DNA of 64,000 bases from an uncultured Bacilli bacterium. GTDB taxonomy: Bacteria > Bacillota_I > Bacilli_A > RF39 > UBA660. The notes under the pieces were generated by a model. That model was not told where the DNA came from and did no database searches. It saw only the letters and a program-made list of their open reading frames with translations. Each line of letters starts with the position of its first letter. The stretch's first letter is position 1. Below are positions 24,895 to 33,277 of this stretch, in pieces. The stretch spans positions 1 through 64,000 of the forward strand of contig CAJTWC010000002.1 in NCBI GenBank assembly GCA_910580185.1. The letters run 5' to 3'. Both the position numbers and the translations under genes were made by a program.

Positions 24895-25782
24895 TTATTT
24901 TTTTATATTGTTTTTTAAATTAATATAAGATATCTCTGGGTTATATAATTTATCTAAGAAATGAAGTATTTTAGGCGCCACTTCTTGAATTTTAGTTATG
25001 CCACCAGTTACTATTAAATTAATTTTTTTACCATCTATAGTCTTAGTTTTAATTCCTCTAGAAACACTCGGAAATAATTTTTTATGAGGTCCTATAAATC
25101 CTATATTCCCCTTCCATATTTTATCCATATAATTAAATAACATACCATTATGCATATGACCTGATAATATAATATCCATATTTTTTAAGCTTGGTATATT
25201 GTTAAACACATTATCATTAAATATGCGCATTGGTGAATGGCATAATAAAATATTAAGTTTGTTGCTACTGGCATTAGAAATATATTTTTTATAAGATTCT
25301 ATTAGTATATCCTCATTCTCACGCTTTTTATCATAATAGTATTTATGTGGCAAAACATATCCTATAAACCTAATACCTTTTTCCTGATAAATTTCGTTAT
25401 ATAAAAATATCACATTTGGTATATTAGATATATCATGTATCCACTTTTTATTTATATTAAATTTATGTTTACGTCTTTTTAACATCTTGGTAATATCATG
25501 ATTACCTAAAGTAAATATAACCTTAGCAATGTTAGATAACTCTTTTAAATATAATATGCTTTTATCATAAATAGATTTATCATCAAGCATATTAGTACAA
25601 TCAATATAATCACCACAAATGCATATATAATCTGGTCTTTTTTCTTTTATATCATTAATTACCAACTTAACTTTTTCATCACTTGATATATGAGATAAAT
25701 GAAAGTCTGCCACTAAACAGATTTTTATATCATCCAATATCTTTTTATTATAAATATCATATTCTTTTACAATAAGTTTCAT
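24895..25782 (-). CDS. Calcineurin-like metallophosphoesterase (YkuE-like)
   Basis: A 295-residue protein. The two-metal motifs are all there: CLVADFHLSH, ICGDYID, TLGNHD, LLCHSPM and LSGHMHNG. No membrane anchor is seen, unlike many YkuE-like enzymes. The substrate is unknown; phosphoesters of lipids or nucleotides are typical. The gene stands alone between trxA and the KilA-N island. Confidence 0.88.
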   Translation of the reverse strand: MKLIVKEYDIYNKKILDDIKICLVADFHLSHISSDEKVKLVINDIKEKRPDYICICGDYIDCTNMLDDKSIYDKSILYLKELSNIAKVIFTLGNHDITKMLKRRKHKFNINKKWIHDISNIPNVIFLYNEIYQEKGIRFIGYVLPHKYYYDKKRENEDILIESYKKYISNASSNKLNILLCHSPMRIFNDNVFNNIPSLKNMDIILSGHMHNGMLFNYMDKIWKGNIGFIGPHKKLFPSVSRGIKTKTIDGKKINLIVTGGITKIQEVAPKILHFLDKLYNPEISYINLKNNIKK

Positions 25783-25846
25783 AAATCACATTCCTTTAAA
25801 CTTTAAAATATATAAAATATCATTATAATTATACTTAAATATATAC

Positions 25847-25984
25847 TTAAACTTTCAAAATTTCCTTTAGTTCATCAATATTACTTATAATTTTAAAATA
25901 ATCATATATATACTTAGAATTAAAATTTCTTTCAACCATATCATCTATTAAATCACTAGATGAAGAATATATCACAATTCTCGT
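25847..25984 (-). pseudogene. Small ORF with strong ribosome site but ACG in start position
   Basis: The frame gives 45 residues (RIVIYSSSSDLIDDMVERN to ELKEILKV). GGAGG lies 8 bases before an ACG, exactly where a start codon should be, and the frame is closed by TAA just upstream. This looks like an ATG-to-ACG change in a small gene, or the start of a longer gene now truncated. It directly follows the KilA-N gene. The product is not recognised. Confidence 0.4.
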
Positions 25985-26024
25985 ATTTTATACCTCCATT
26001 TATATTATAATATCTTATATAAAT

Positions 26025-26855
26025 TTATAACGTTATCTTTTTTACCTCATCTGCACTATTTAATACACTTAATTGATAAGTTGCGATGTTAGAAAGAAGT
26101 TCAAATCTTTCCTCTTTTGTTTTTCCGAGTTTTATTAGTTCTGCATTATGGGATTCCAGGTTAGACAAAACCGTTAATTCATTAATATTAGCATAATCAC
26201 GCATGTTCGAGTGTTTAGCTAAATCAGGATTTAGCTTTTTCCATTCTTTTGCGGTGGAATTAAATATAATAACATTTAATACATCAGCTTCTTCTGCATA
26301 TTTTAACCAAGATTTATCTTTTTGATAATTAATATTAGGTAATATATAATTTTTTATTGCATCAGTATGTATTAAATAATTATTTTTTGTAAGAAGTCTT
26401 TTTGTGTTCCATTCTATATTTTTACTTTCTTCATTTTTTAGTCTTTGAAATTCTTTTATTAAATATAGTTTAAAAACGGGGCTAATCGCAGAAGCGAATT
26501 CAAATGCTATATCTTTATGTGCATATGTTCCACCATATTTTCCTTTTTTTACATAAATACCTATGGCATTTGTTCTATTAACCCATTCACTAGGACTTAA
26601 AGTAAATGTATGAAGCCCTGCTTCAGTTTTAAAGGCGTCGAATTCGACCCTATTAAACTCTGGATTATATAACAATTCCCATGTTGATAAAAATTCTAAA
26701 GTATATCTATTTCTAATCCAGTTTTTAACAACATCTTTAGCAACTGTATTTCCTCCTTTTGCTTTTGCTATATCAGAAATACAAATGTAATCCCCATCAT
26801 TTGAGTTAACAACTGAAATAGGTATGTTTTCTACTGTAATTATATTATTATTCAT
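26025..26855 (-). CDS. KilA-N domain protein
   Basis: A 276-residue protein. The KilA-N domain lies at about 10-125: YICISDIAKAKG, WIRNRYTLEFLSTWE, FKTEAGLHTFTLSPSEWV and HKDIAFEFASAISPVFKLYL. KilA-N is a DNA-binding domain common in phage antirepressors and their relatives. The C-terminal part is helical and unclassified. It overlaps the XRE gene by 8 bases, suggesting a regulator pair of phage origin; no other phage genes are nearby. Confidence 0.88.
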   Translation of the reverse strand: MNNNIITVENIPISVVNSNDGDYICISDIAKAKGGNTVAKDVVKNWIRNRYTLEFLSTWELLYNPEFNRVEFDAFKTEAGLHTFTLSPSEWVNRTNAIGIYVKKGKYGGTYAHKDIAFEFASAISPVFKLYLIKEFQRLKNEESKNIEWNTKRLLTKNNYLIHTDAIKNYILPNINYQKDKSWLKYAEEADVLNVIIFNSTAKEWKKLNPDLAKHSNMRDYANINELTVLSNLESHNAELIKLGKTKEERFELLSNIATYQLSVLNSADEVKKITL

Positions 26856-27099
26856 TTTTTTCCTCCTTTATTTTGGTTATTGTTAAAGTATAACCAAATG
26901 GTTCTAATATTTTAATTAACGTATTTATTTGTGGATGTTTCTTTCTATTTTCAATAACTGCAATCATTTCTCTTATTACTCCTGATTCATCAGCCATTTT
27001 TTGTTGACTAAGGCCCAATTCGCCTCTTAATTTTATAAAATCGCAAATTAGGTTATATTCTAAATCCATTACTCTTTTTTCATCTATTATTTTATTCAT
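26848..27099 (-). CDS. XRE-family HTH regulator
   Basis: An 83-residue protein. The HTH is LRGELGLSQQKMADESGVIREMIAVIENRKKHPQ in outline (about 22-55). ATG 27099 is chosen because GGGTGAT precedes it; an upstream GTG overlaps that site. It has a strong promoter and probably controls itself and the KilA-N gene. Confidence 0.88.
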   Translation of the reverse strand: MNKIIDEKRVMDLEYNLICDFIKLRGELGLSQQKMADESGVIREMIAVIENRKKHPQINTLIKILEPFGYTLTITKIKEEKNE

Positions 27100-27116
27100 A
27101 GTAATCACCCAACATC

Positions 27117-27145
27117 ATAATATCATGGCATAAACCAGTAGTCAA
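27117..27145 (-). promoter_or_regulatory. Promoter of the XRE/KilA-N operon
   Basis: Minus-strand TTGACT (27145-27140) and TATTAT (27122-27117) are separated by 17 bases and lie about 18 bases before the XRE start. Confidence 0.7.
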
Positions 27146-27169
27146 TAAGATACAATAAATATCTAAAAA

Positions 27170-27194
27170 AAAACTAATCATAAGAATTAGTTTT
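27170..27194 (-). terminator. Terminator after the HD-domain gene
   Basis: AAAACTAAT / ATTAGTTTT form a 9-bp stem with a T run on the minus strand. Confidence 0.85.
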
Positions 27195-27239
27195 ACTTAC
27201 ATATTAGCGCTAGTAACATAGTCATTTATAGCTCTCAGA

Positions 27240-27860
27240 TCATGTTTCTGCTATAAGCTTTCTTAACCTTATAACAAATTCTTCTTTATTATCTAAAATA
27301 CTTCGTAGTTCATTTAAATATTTTTTATATTTTTCATCCTCAAAGAAGAATTTAACATAGCCATCTTTAGAAAACTTCTTCATCGCATGTTTGTAACACT
27401 CTTCAATTGTTTCATCTTGACTCAATCCATTAAAATGGTCAATACTATATAAATATATTCTTCTTAACGAATCATCAATATCAATATTTCTATCTGCGGA
27501 CGATACTAATTTACCATAAATATTTCTAGGTTCTCTATCCAATGAAGCTCTATGATCTTCTATTGCTTCTTTCATTATTTTTAATTGTGCTTCATCAAAA
27601 AACTTTCTCAAGTTTTTGTCTTCATACATAATTTGAGCTGAAACAATTTCATGTTTTTTAGAATCTATATGATAACCAATATCGTGATAGGCTGCTATCA
27701 CATATAACATATTAAAATCAATATTTTTACCTTTACCTAACTCAAAACATCTATTAATAACGTAGTTAATATGGTCAATTTGATGACCAGTATTATTTTT
27801 TTTATATTGTGGAAATACATTTTGTTCTATATATTCTTTTAATTTTTCATCTAAAAACAT
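27240..27860 (-). CDS. HD domain phosphohydrolase
   Basis: A 206-residue protein. His/Asp metal ligands: HQIDHINYV near residue 22, then AAYHDIGYHID, HEIVSA and SSADRNID. This is the HD fold of small phosphohydrolases such as the YedJ type, acting on nucleotides or similar; the substrate is not predictable. The stop is UGA, another case supporting UGA as a stop. An extended -10 (TGATATAAT) ends at 27887, upstream of the start. Confidence 0.88.
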   Translation of the reverse strand: MFLDEKLKEYIEQNVFPQYKKNNTGHQIDHINYVINRCFELGKGKNIDFNMLYVIAAYHDIGYHIDSKKHEIVSAQIMYEDKNLRKFFDEAQLKIMKEAIEDHRASLDREPRNIYGKLVSSADRNIDIDDSLRRIYLYSIDHFNGLSQDETIEECYKHAMKKFSKDGYVKFFFEDEKYKKYLNELRSILDNKEEFVIRLRKLIAET

Positions 27861-27986
27861 AAAAAATCCCCTACCTTGATATGAACATTATATCATATTT
27901 TTATAGTTAAAATGAAAAAGCATCGGGAAATATTTTCTGATGCCTATTTATATCAAAGTTCAAATAATATAAACATATTTACTTAA

Positions 27987-28351
27987 TGGTGGAGCTGACG
28001 AGAGTCGAACTCGTGTCCGAAAAATAGTCCACTATGGCCTCTACAAGTTTAGTTAGTAATTAAAGTTTAATTAGATGATAAAGGTAACTAACATACCCAC
28101 CAAATAACGAGTTTAGTATTATTCATTAGCTTACCCTAAACAAATAAGCTAATATAACTCACTAAAAATGAGCCTCTTTAAAAATCCGTGAGTAAAACTT
28201 AAAAAGAAGCGCTTTCTCTATTAGAGACTAGGCAGCACAAGCTGCGAAAGCATAATTATTTGTTTTGTTATTTATTTTTGTTTGCACGTAAGGAGTGCCT
28301 TCCACTTGCAGCTATAGATTCATATGTTCCGTCGAAACCAATAACAGCCCC
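27987..28351 (-). ncRNA. ssrA: tmRNA
   Basis: The 5' end GGGGCTGTTATTGG (from 28351) and 3' end CTCCACCA (to 27987) form the tRNA-Ala-like domain; the 3' T arm CGAGTTCGACTCTCG is clear. The tag frame ends NNYAFAACAA before TAG at about 28230. The resume codon is not certain: in the frame leading to that end the codons read GTG-CAA-ACA, and no Ala codon stands in the usual place. tmRNA rescues stalled ribosomes together with SmpB, encoded at 30264-30704. Confidence 0.93.
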
Positions 28352-28370
28352 ATAAATAAATAACAAACAT

Positions 28371-28376
28371 ATTATA
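28371..28376 (-). promoter_or_regulatory. tmRNA extended -10 (TGTTATAAT)
   Basis: Minus-strand TGTTATAAT lies about 20 bases upstream of the mature 5' end at 28351. Confidence 0.65.
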
Positions 28377-28397
28377 ACACATATTTATATTTTTTAA

Positions 28398-28426
28398 TTG
28401 TTTATTTTTGTCATATTATGTATAAT
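28398..28426 (+). promoter_or_regulatory. Promoter of the phosphodiester glycosidase gene
   Basis: TTGTTT (28398-28403), a 17-base spacer and TATAAT (28421-28426) precede the GGTGG ribosome site of the gene at 28445. Confidence 0.65.
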
Positions 28427-28444
28427 TAACTTAGGTGGTAGAAT

Positions 28445-29722
28445 ATGAAGGATAAGAAAGAAAAAATGAAATGCTTTTGGTTTAGGGTATTGCCAATAAT
28501 ATTAATACCTATATTAGGAAGTATGACAATTGTATCAACCCATTCAACTAGGCTTATAATAAAGCCAGTAAACTATATAGTATATATATTACTTTCACTA
28601 TTTATATATATGTTAATAGTAGGATTCTTTATTTTAAGAAAAAGAAAAAAAGAAAAAACAAAGAAAGCTAAAATAAAAAGAATAATATTAAGTATTATCG
28701 CGACATTATACATATTATGCGCCTGCGCTTGCTTATTCTTGTTATATGGACCATATGATAAATTTAGAACTTGGTTTATATCAACATCCATGAGCACGAT
28801 GAGCCATCAATATATATGTCAGTGGTTTTATAGTGACGAAGAAATTAATAAAGTTATAAATAGCAATTATATGGTTGAAGTAAATGAAGAAACTAATACT
28901 GATTTAATTGATATGGAAGAAGAAACATATGCTAACGAATATGAAAAACAAATCTTACAAAGAGACAAAGATGCAGACTATAAAATAATTGAACTAGAAG
29001 TAAATGGACAAAAAGCTTATTTAGCAGCCGTATATGATCCATCTAAAGTTAAGGTAGCAACATCAAGAGGTGTTGGAACAACTGGGCAATATGCAACTAA
29101 AATAGCAGAACAAAATAACGCAATACTTGCCGTTAATGGTGGTGGTTTTGGAAATGCTCCTGGAAATCAAACTGGAGGGCGACCAACTGGGGTTACACTT
29201 GCAGGTGGTAAAGTTATAACTGATAATACATATTCATCAGATGCTCAATCTGGCGGATTAATTGGTATGACTTATGATAATAAATTAGTTTTAATCAAAA
29301 ATGCTACAGCAGCAAAAGCTAGAAATATGAATGTTCGTGATGGTGTTTCATGGGGACCATTTTTAATAGTCAATGGCAAAAAGTCATTTATCAAAGGTAA
29401 TGGTGGATGGGGATATGCTGCCAGAACCGCAATTGGTCAAAGAAGCGATGGTATAATACTTCTTCTTGCAGTAAATAGTAATTCCACTAGAACAAAAGGC
29501 GCTGATATGGGCGATTTAACAGAGATAATGAGTAATTATGGTGCTGTTAATGCATCAAACCTAGATGGTGGTACATCAACCGTTATGATTCTTCCTAAAA
29601 AAGAAGCTTTAAAATATAGATCTGATTGTACTGATGCTTATTGTTATATAAACGATCCTGTTGATTCAGCATTAAGACATAAAACACGTGGTATACCTAC
29701 TACTATAATTGTTACAAAGTAA
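28445..29722 (+). CDS. Phosphodiester glycosidase (NAGPA domain) membrane protein
   Basis: A 425-residue protein. Three hydrophobic segments lie within residues 10-105, followed by an extracellular NAGPA domain: AAVYDPSKVKVATS, LAVNGGGFGN, GGRPTGVTLAGGK, YAARTAIGQ and NLDGGTSTVM, then GIPTTIIV. Bacterial members probably cleave or process exopolysaccharide or wall sugars linked by phosphodiesters. Length and layout are as in Firmicute homologues with an N-terminal anchor. Confidence 0.9.
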   Translation: MKDKKEKMKCFWFRVLPIILIPILGSMTIVSTHSTRLIIKPVNYIVYILLSLFIYMLIVGFFILRKRKKEKTKKAKIKRIILSIIATLYILCACACLFLLYGPYDKFRTWFISTSMSTMSHQYICQWFYSDEEINKVINSNYMVEVNEETNTDLIDMEEETYANEYEKQILQRDKDADYKIIELEVNGQKAYLAAVYDPSKVKVATSRGVGTTGQYATKIAEQNNAILAVNGGGFGNAPGNQTGGRPTGVTLAGGKVITDNTYSSDAQSGGLIGMTYDNKLVLIKNATAAKARNMNVRDGVSWGPFLIVNGKKSFIKGNGGWGYAARTAIGQRSDGIILLLAVNSNSTRTKGADMGDLTEIMSNYGAVNASNLDGGTSTVMILPKKEALKYRSDCTDAYCYINDPVDSALRHKTRGIPTTIIVTK

Positions 29723-29746
29723 AAGATTCCAAATAAGGAATCTTTT
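29721..29746. terminator. Bidirectional terminator between convergent genes
   Basis: AAAAGATTCC / GGAATCTTTT form a 10-bp stem with a 6-base loop; T-rich tracts lie on both sides. Confidence 0.9.
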
Positions 29747-30220
29747 TTAGTCTTCACATGTAGCACCTAATGATTTATACATTGTTTTTAAGCCATCTAC
29801 GGTAAGTTCATTGTTATCATTCATGTAATTTTTTAATACACTATTATCATTAGCAAATCTAGCTAAATCCATTACAGAATAATCAATCTCAACATTAGAA
29901 GTTACGTTGTTATTATCTTTTACTATTTCATACTTATAACCACCATATTCTTTACTATAAGTACCATATGTAGAATTTAGTGTTGTCTCAAAAGTATCTA
30001 AAATAGCTTCTTGATCACTTGTTACAGTTTCTTTTGTCTTTACACTTTTAACAACGTCACCTTTAGCATAAATATTATATTCAGATTTTATTTCATAACC
30101 ATTTGCTAAATTATTTTGACTAGCCGTGCATTTAATTACTCTTTCTTCTTGTTTAGTACCACAACCACAAAGTAAAGTAACAACTAGCAATGCTACAAAC
30201 ACTTTCACTATATTTTTCAT
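29747..30220 (-). CDS. Lipoprotein, DUF1307/YehR-like
   Basis: A 157-residue protein. The signal peptide ends in the lipobox LLCGC, giving a lipid-anchored Cys at about residue 20. The mature part (VIKCTASQNNLANGYEIKSEY, then ending ATCED) has two Cys that may pair and a layout like DUF1307 lipoproteins. Function is unknown. It is monocistronic. The family call is tentative; the lipoprotein call is firm. Confidence 0.7.
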   Translation of the reverse strand: MKNIVKVFVALLVVTLLCGCGTKQEERVIKCTASQNNLANGYEIKSEYNIYAKGDVVKSVKTKETVTSDQEAILDTFETTLNSTYGTYSKEYGGYKYEIVKDNNNVTSNVEIDYSVMDLARFANDNSVLKNYMNDNNELTVDGLKTMYKSLGATCED

Positions 30221-30252
30221 CTTACTCCTCCTTTATACCTTGATTATATCAT

Positions 30253-30279
30253 AAAAGCACGAATTAGTATCGTGCTTTT
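30253..30279 (-). terminator. Terminator after smpB
   Basis: AAAAGCACGA / TCGTGCTTTT form a 10-bp stem overlapping the smpB 3' end, followed by a T-rich run on the minus strand. Confidence 0.85.
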
Positions 30280-30704
30280 ATTCTTTCTAAATCTCTTTTG
30301 ATATCTTTTTCTTTTATTGACTGTCTTTTATCATATAACTTTTTACCACGGGCTACGCCAAGTAATATTTTGGCTTTACCCTCTTTTAAATATAATTTAA
30401 CAGGAACTAGAGAATAACCTTCTTTTTCTACTTTATCCCTTATTTTATATATTTCTTTTTTATGTAAAAGAAGTTTTCTTTCCCTTCTTTCATCATGGTT
30501 AAAACGATTACCCTCTTCATAAGTAGCTATAAACATGTTGGTTAAAAAAACTTCTCCGTTCTTAACTCTTGCATAGCTATCTTTTAAATTACAACTTCCT
30601 TTTCTAATTGATTTTATTTCAGTGCCAGTTAAAACAATCCCACATTCATAAGTATCTTCTATAAAATAATCAAAAGAAGCTTTTTTATTTTTTATTTCTA
30701 CCAT
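30264..30704 (-). CDS. smpB: SsrA-binding protein SmpB
   Basis: A 146-residue protein. NKKASFDYFIEDTYECGIVL at the start, the LTGTEIKSIRKG motif, AYARVKNGEVFL-like strand and the basic tail KLYDKRQSIKEKDIKRDLER are SmpB hallmarks. It brings tmRNA to stalled ribosomes. It follows rnr on the same strand, the common secG-rnr-smpB-ssrA order. Confidence 0.97.
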   Translation of the reverse strand: MVEIKNKKASFDYFIEDTYECGIVLTGTEIKSIRKGSCNLKDSYARVKNGEVFLTNMFIATYEEGNRFNHDERRERKLLLHKKEIYKIRDKVEKEGYSLVPVKLYLKEGKAKILLGVARGKKLYDKRQSIKEKDIKRDLERIKARY

Positions 30705-30782
30705 TATCTCACCCCTGTAATATATATTTAAAACAGACTGATATCATTATAATATAATTTTATATTATTTAAAAGCTTATAA

Positions 30783-32924
30783 TTAATTTTCCTTTTCTTC
30801 TTCATTTTCCACAGTATTATTTTGGTTTTTAATTTCAAAGTCAATAAATGCTTCTTCTTTTGAAGCAGATTTACATATTACGGTTACTTCATCACCTATT
30901 CTATATCTTTTTTTAGTTTTTTGTCCTATTAAAGACATTGTTCTTTCATCGTAATTATAATAATCTCCTGATATATCACTTATATGAACTAAACCTTCTA
31001 TCATATTAGGAAGCTGAATAAACATACCAAATGATGTTACACCACTTATTATTCCAGTAAATTCTTCACCAACATGATCCATCATGTATTCAGCCATTTT
31101 CATATCTTCTACTTCTCTTTCACATTCAATGGCATCCCTTTCCTTTAATGAAGCGTGCTCTGTTAAAACAGGTAAATATTCTCTAAAGTAATCAACTGTT
31201 TTCTTAGACTCATCATTTTCATATAAATACGTTCTAAGTAATCTATGAACCGTAGTATCCGGAAACCTTCTAATAGGTGAAGTAAAATGTGTATATATCT
31301 TACTTGCAAGACCAAAGTGACCTATGTTTTCTGGTTGGTATACTGCCTTTTGCATTGCCCTTAGCATTAGAGAAGATAATATCTTATATTCTTTCTTATC
31401 TTTTAATTGATCTAATATATTTTGAATAGAAGATGGATACTGTATATTTACCTTACCTGTTATTTTATATCCTAAAGAACTTACAAAATCTAAAAAATCA
31501 TTTACTTTTTCTTCTTTAGGCGTTCCATGAACACGATATACAAAAGGAAGTTCCATATAAAATACGTGTTGTGCAACCGTTTCGTTTGCAGCAATCATAA
31601 AATCTTCTATCATCATTTCACCAGACGCACGTTCTCTTAATATTACATCTACTGGTTTTCCTGTTTCATCTGCAATTATTTTAGCTTCATCAGTTCCGAA
31701 GTCTATCGCACCACGAGCCTCTCTATTTTGTCTTAGTATGTCAGCAAGTTCTTTCATAAGTGTTAGCTTTTCAGTATATGGCTCATAACCAACTTCTGTA
31801 ATACCTTCATCTAACCATTTGTTAACTTTTTTATAAGTCATTTGAATGTTAGACTTTATAACACTTTCAAAGATCTCATGAGATACAACATTACCCTTAT
31901 TATCTATTTCCATCACGCAGCTTTGTGCTAAACGTTCTACGTTTGGATTTAAAGAACATATTCCATTAGATAACTTATGTGGAAGCATAGGAATTACTCT
32001 ATCTACTAAGTATACACTGGTTCCTCTTTCATATGCTTCATCATAAAGTTTAGTTCCTGGCTTAACGTAATAAGATACATCTGCAATATGAACACCTAAT
32101 TCATAATTACCATTATCAAGTTTTCTAATTGAAATAGCATCATCAATATCCTTTGTATCATCACCATCAATCGTAAAGATAACCTCACCAGTTAAATCTT
32201 TCCTACCTATTTTGTCTTCATCCCTAACCTCATCTGGAATATCATCCAATTCCTCTAATACTTCATCTGGAAACTTAGGAGAAAACATATGTTTATAAAC
32301 TATTGCTTCTATATCTACACCAACGTCATTTTTGTGTCCTATTATATTTGTTATTTCTGCTAAAACAGTGTTTCTATCAAGTTCTTTTATAACGTTTGCA
32401 ACAACTATATGACCATCTACTGCGTTTTTAGTACTTTCTTTAGTTAAGACTACCTTTTGTTTAAATTTTCTATCATTTGATATGATTGTTGGTTTACCTT
32501 CATTATATACATATTCTCCAACTACCGGTCCATAGTTTCTAGAAGCAATACGAAGTACTCTTCCTTCTTTTTTTGCACCAGTATTTTTATCTGTTATTTC
32601 CGCAATAACCATATCTCCATCAACCGCTCCATTTAAATGCTTATTATCAACGTGAATATCTTCTTCACCTTCCATAATAATAAATCCAAAACCTTTTTCA
32701 GAAACAGATATTTTACCCTTTTTTAAATGACTATATTCAAAAGCCATGTATTTATCTTTATTAGTATGATATATTGTTAAATTACCTTCTAATTCATTTA
32801 ATATTTTTAACATGCTCTCTATTTCTTCAGTTGTATTAAGACCTAATATATCTTTAAGTTCAAATGCAGTATAAGCTTTTTCTTCCCTTTTTAGTATATT
32901 TAATATTCTATCTCTCATGTACAT
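30783..32924 (-). CDS. rnr: Ribonuclease R
   Basis: A 713-residue 3'-5' exoribonuclease that degrades structured RNA and acts with tmRNA-SmpB on faulty messages. An N-terminal winged helix (RILNILKREEKAYTAFELK) and cold-shock domains precede the RNB domain (FTIDGDDTKDIDDAISI with catalytic Asp residues, then HIADVSYYV). A C-terminal S1 domain follows (FTGIISGVTSFGMFIQL). The acidic tail is short, as in Gram-positive RNase R. Confidence 0.97.
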   Translation of the reverse strand: MYMRDRILNILKREEKAYTAFELKDILGLNTTEEIESMLKILNELEGNLTIYHTNKDKYMAFEYSHLKKGKISVSEKGFGFIIMEGEEDIHVDNKHLNGAVDGDMVIAEITDKNTGAKKEGRVLRIASRNYGPVVGEYVYNEGKPTIISNDRKFKQKVVLTKESTKNAVDGHIVVANVIKELDRNTVLAEITNIIGHKNDVGVDIEAIVYKHMFSPKFPDEVLEELDDIPDEVRDEDKIGRKDLTGEVIFTIDGDDTKDIDDAISIRKLDNGNYELGVHIADVSYYVKPGTKLYDEAYERGTSVYLVDRVIPMLPHKLSNGICSLNPNVERLAQSCVMEIDNKGNVVSHEIFESVIKSNIQMTYKKVNKWLDEGITEVGYEPYTEKLTLMKELADILRQNREARGAIDFGTDEAKIIADETGKPVDVILRERASGEMMIEDFMIAANETVAQHVFYMELPFVYRVHGTPKEEKVNDFLDFVSSLGYKITGKVNIQYPSSIQNILDQLKDKKEYKILSSLMLRAMQKAVYQPENIGHFGLASKIYTHFTSPIRRFPDTTVHRLLRTYLYENDESKKTVDYFREYLPVLTEHASLKERDAIECEREVEDMKMAEYMMDHVGEEFTGIISGVTSFGMFIQLPNMIEGLVHISDISGDYYNYDERTMSLIGQKTKKRYRIGDEVTVICKSASKEEAFIDFEIKNQNNTVENEEEKEN

Positions 32925-32952
32925 TCTCCTATTCTATTTATATTATAAAACA

Positions 32953-32980
32953 AAAAAAGACTAATACACTAGTCTTTTTT
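32953..32980 (-). terminator. Terminator between secG and rnr
   Basis: AAAAAAGACTA / TAGTCTTTTTT form an 11-bp stem with a T run on the minus strand. Partial read-through is likely if rnr relies on the secG promoter. Confidence 0.85.
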
Positions 32981-33005
32981 TAAAACTTACACTTTATATA
33001 CATTA

Positions 33006-33215
33006 TTACATATCTAAAATAATGCATAATACGAAGAATAATATTCCCAAAACATAAGTTGCTCTAGTAATAAACAGCTCTCCACCACGTTCTTTTCTAT
33101 TCATAAATAAATCAGCATTACCACCAGTTATTATGTTTCCACTTTCAGCTTTTCCACTTTGTAGTAAAACTATAATAATAAGTAAAACGGATATAATCAT
33201 TAATACTGTAAGCAC
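33006..33215 (-). CDS. secG: Preprotein translocase subunit SecG
   Basis: A 69-residue protein. Two membrane helices flank the typical loop: LLIIIVLLQSGKAESGN, then a Gly/Asn-rich stretch and RGGELFITRATYVLGILFF. SecG supports SecYE-driven export. It is slightly shorter than most SecG. The position upstream of rnr and smpB is the classic arrangement. Confidence 0.93.
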   Translation of the reverse strand: MLTVLMIISVLLIIIVLLQSGKAESGNIITGGNADLFMNRKERGGELFITRATYVLGILFFVLCIILDM

Positions 33216-33277
33216 GAGTATTCCTCCTTAACTAATAGATAGTTTACCATATTATATATGAAATAGCAAATTAAATA

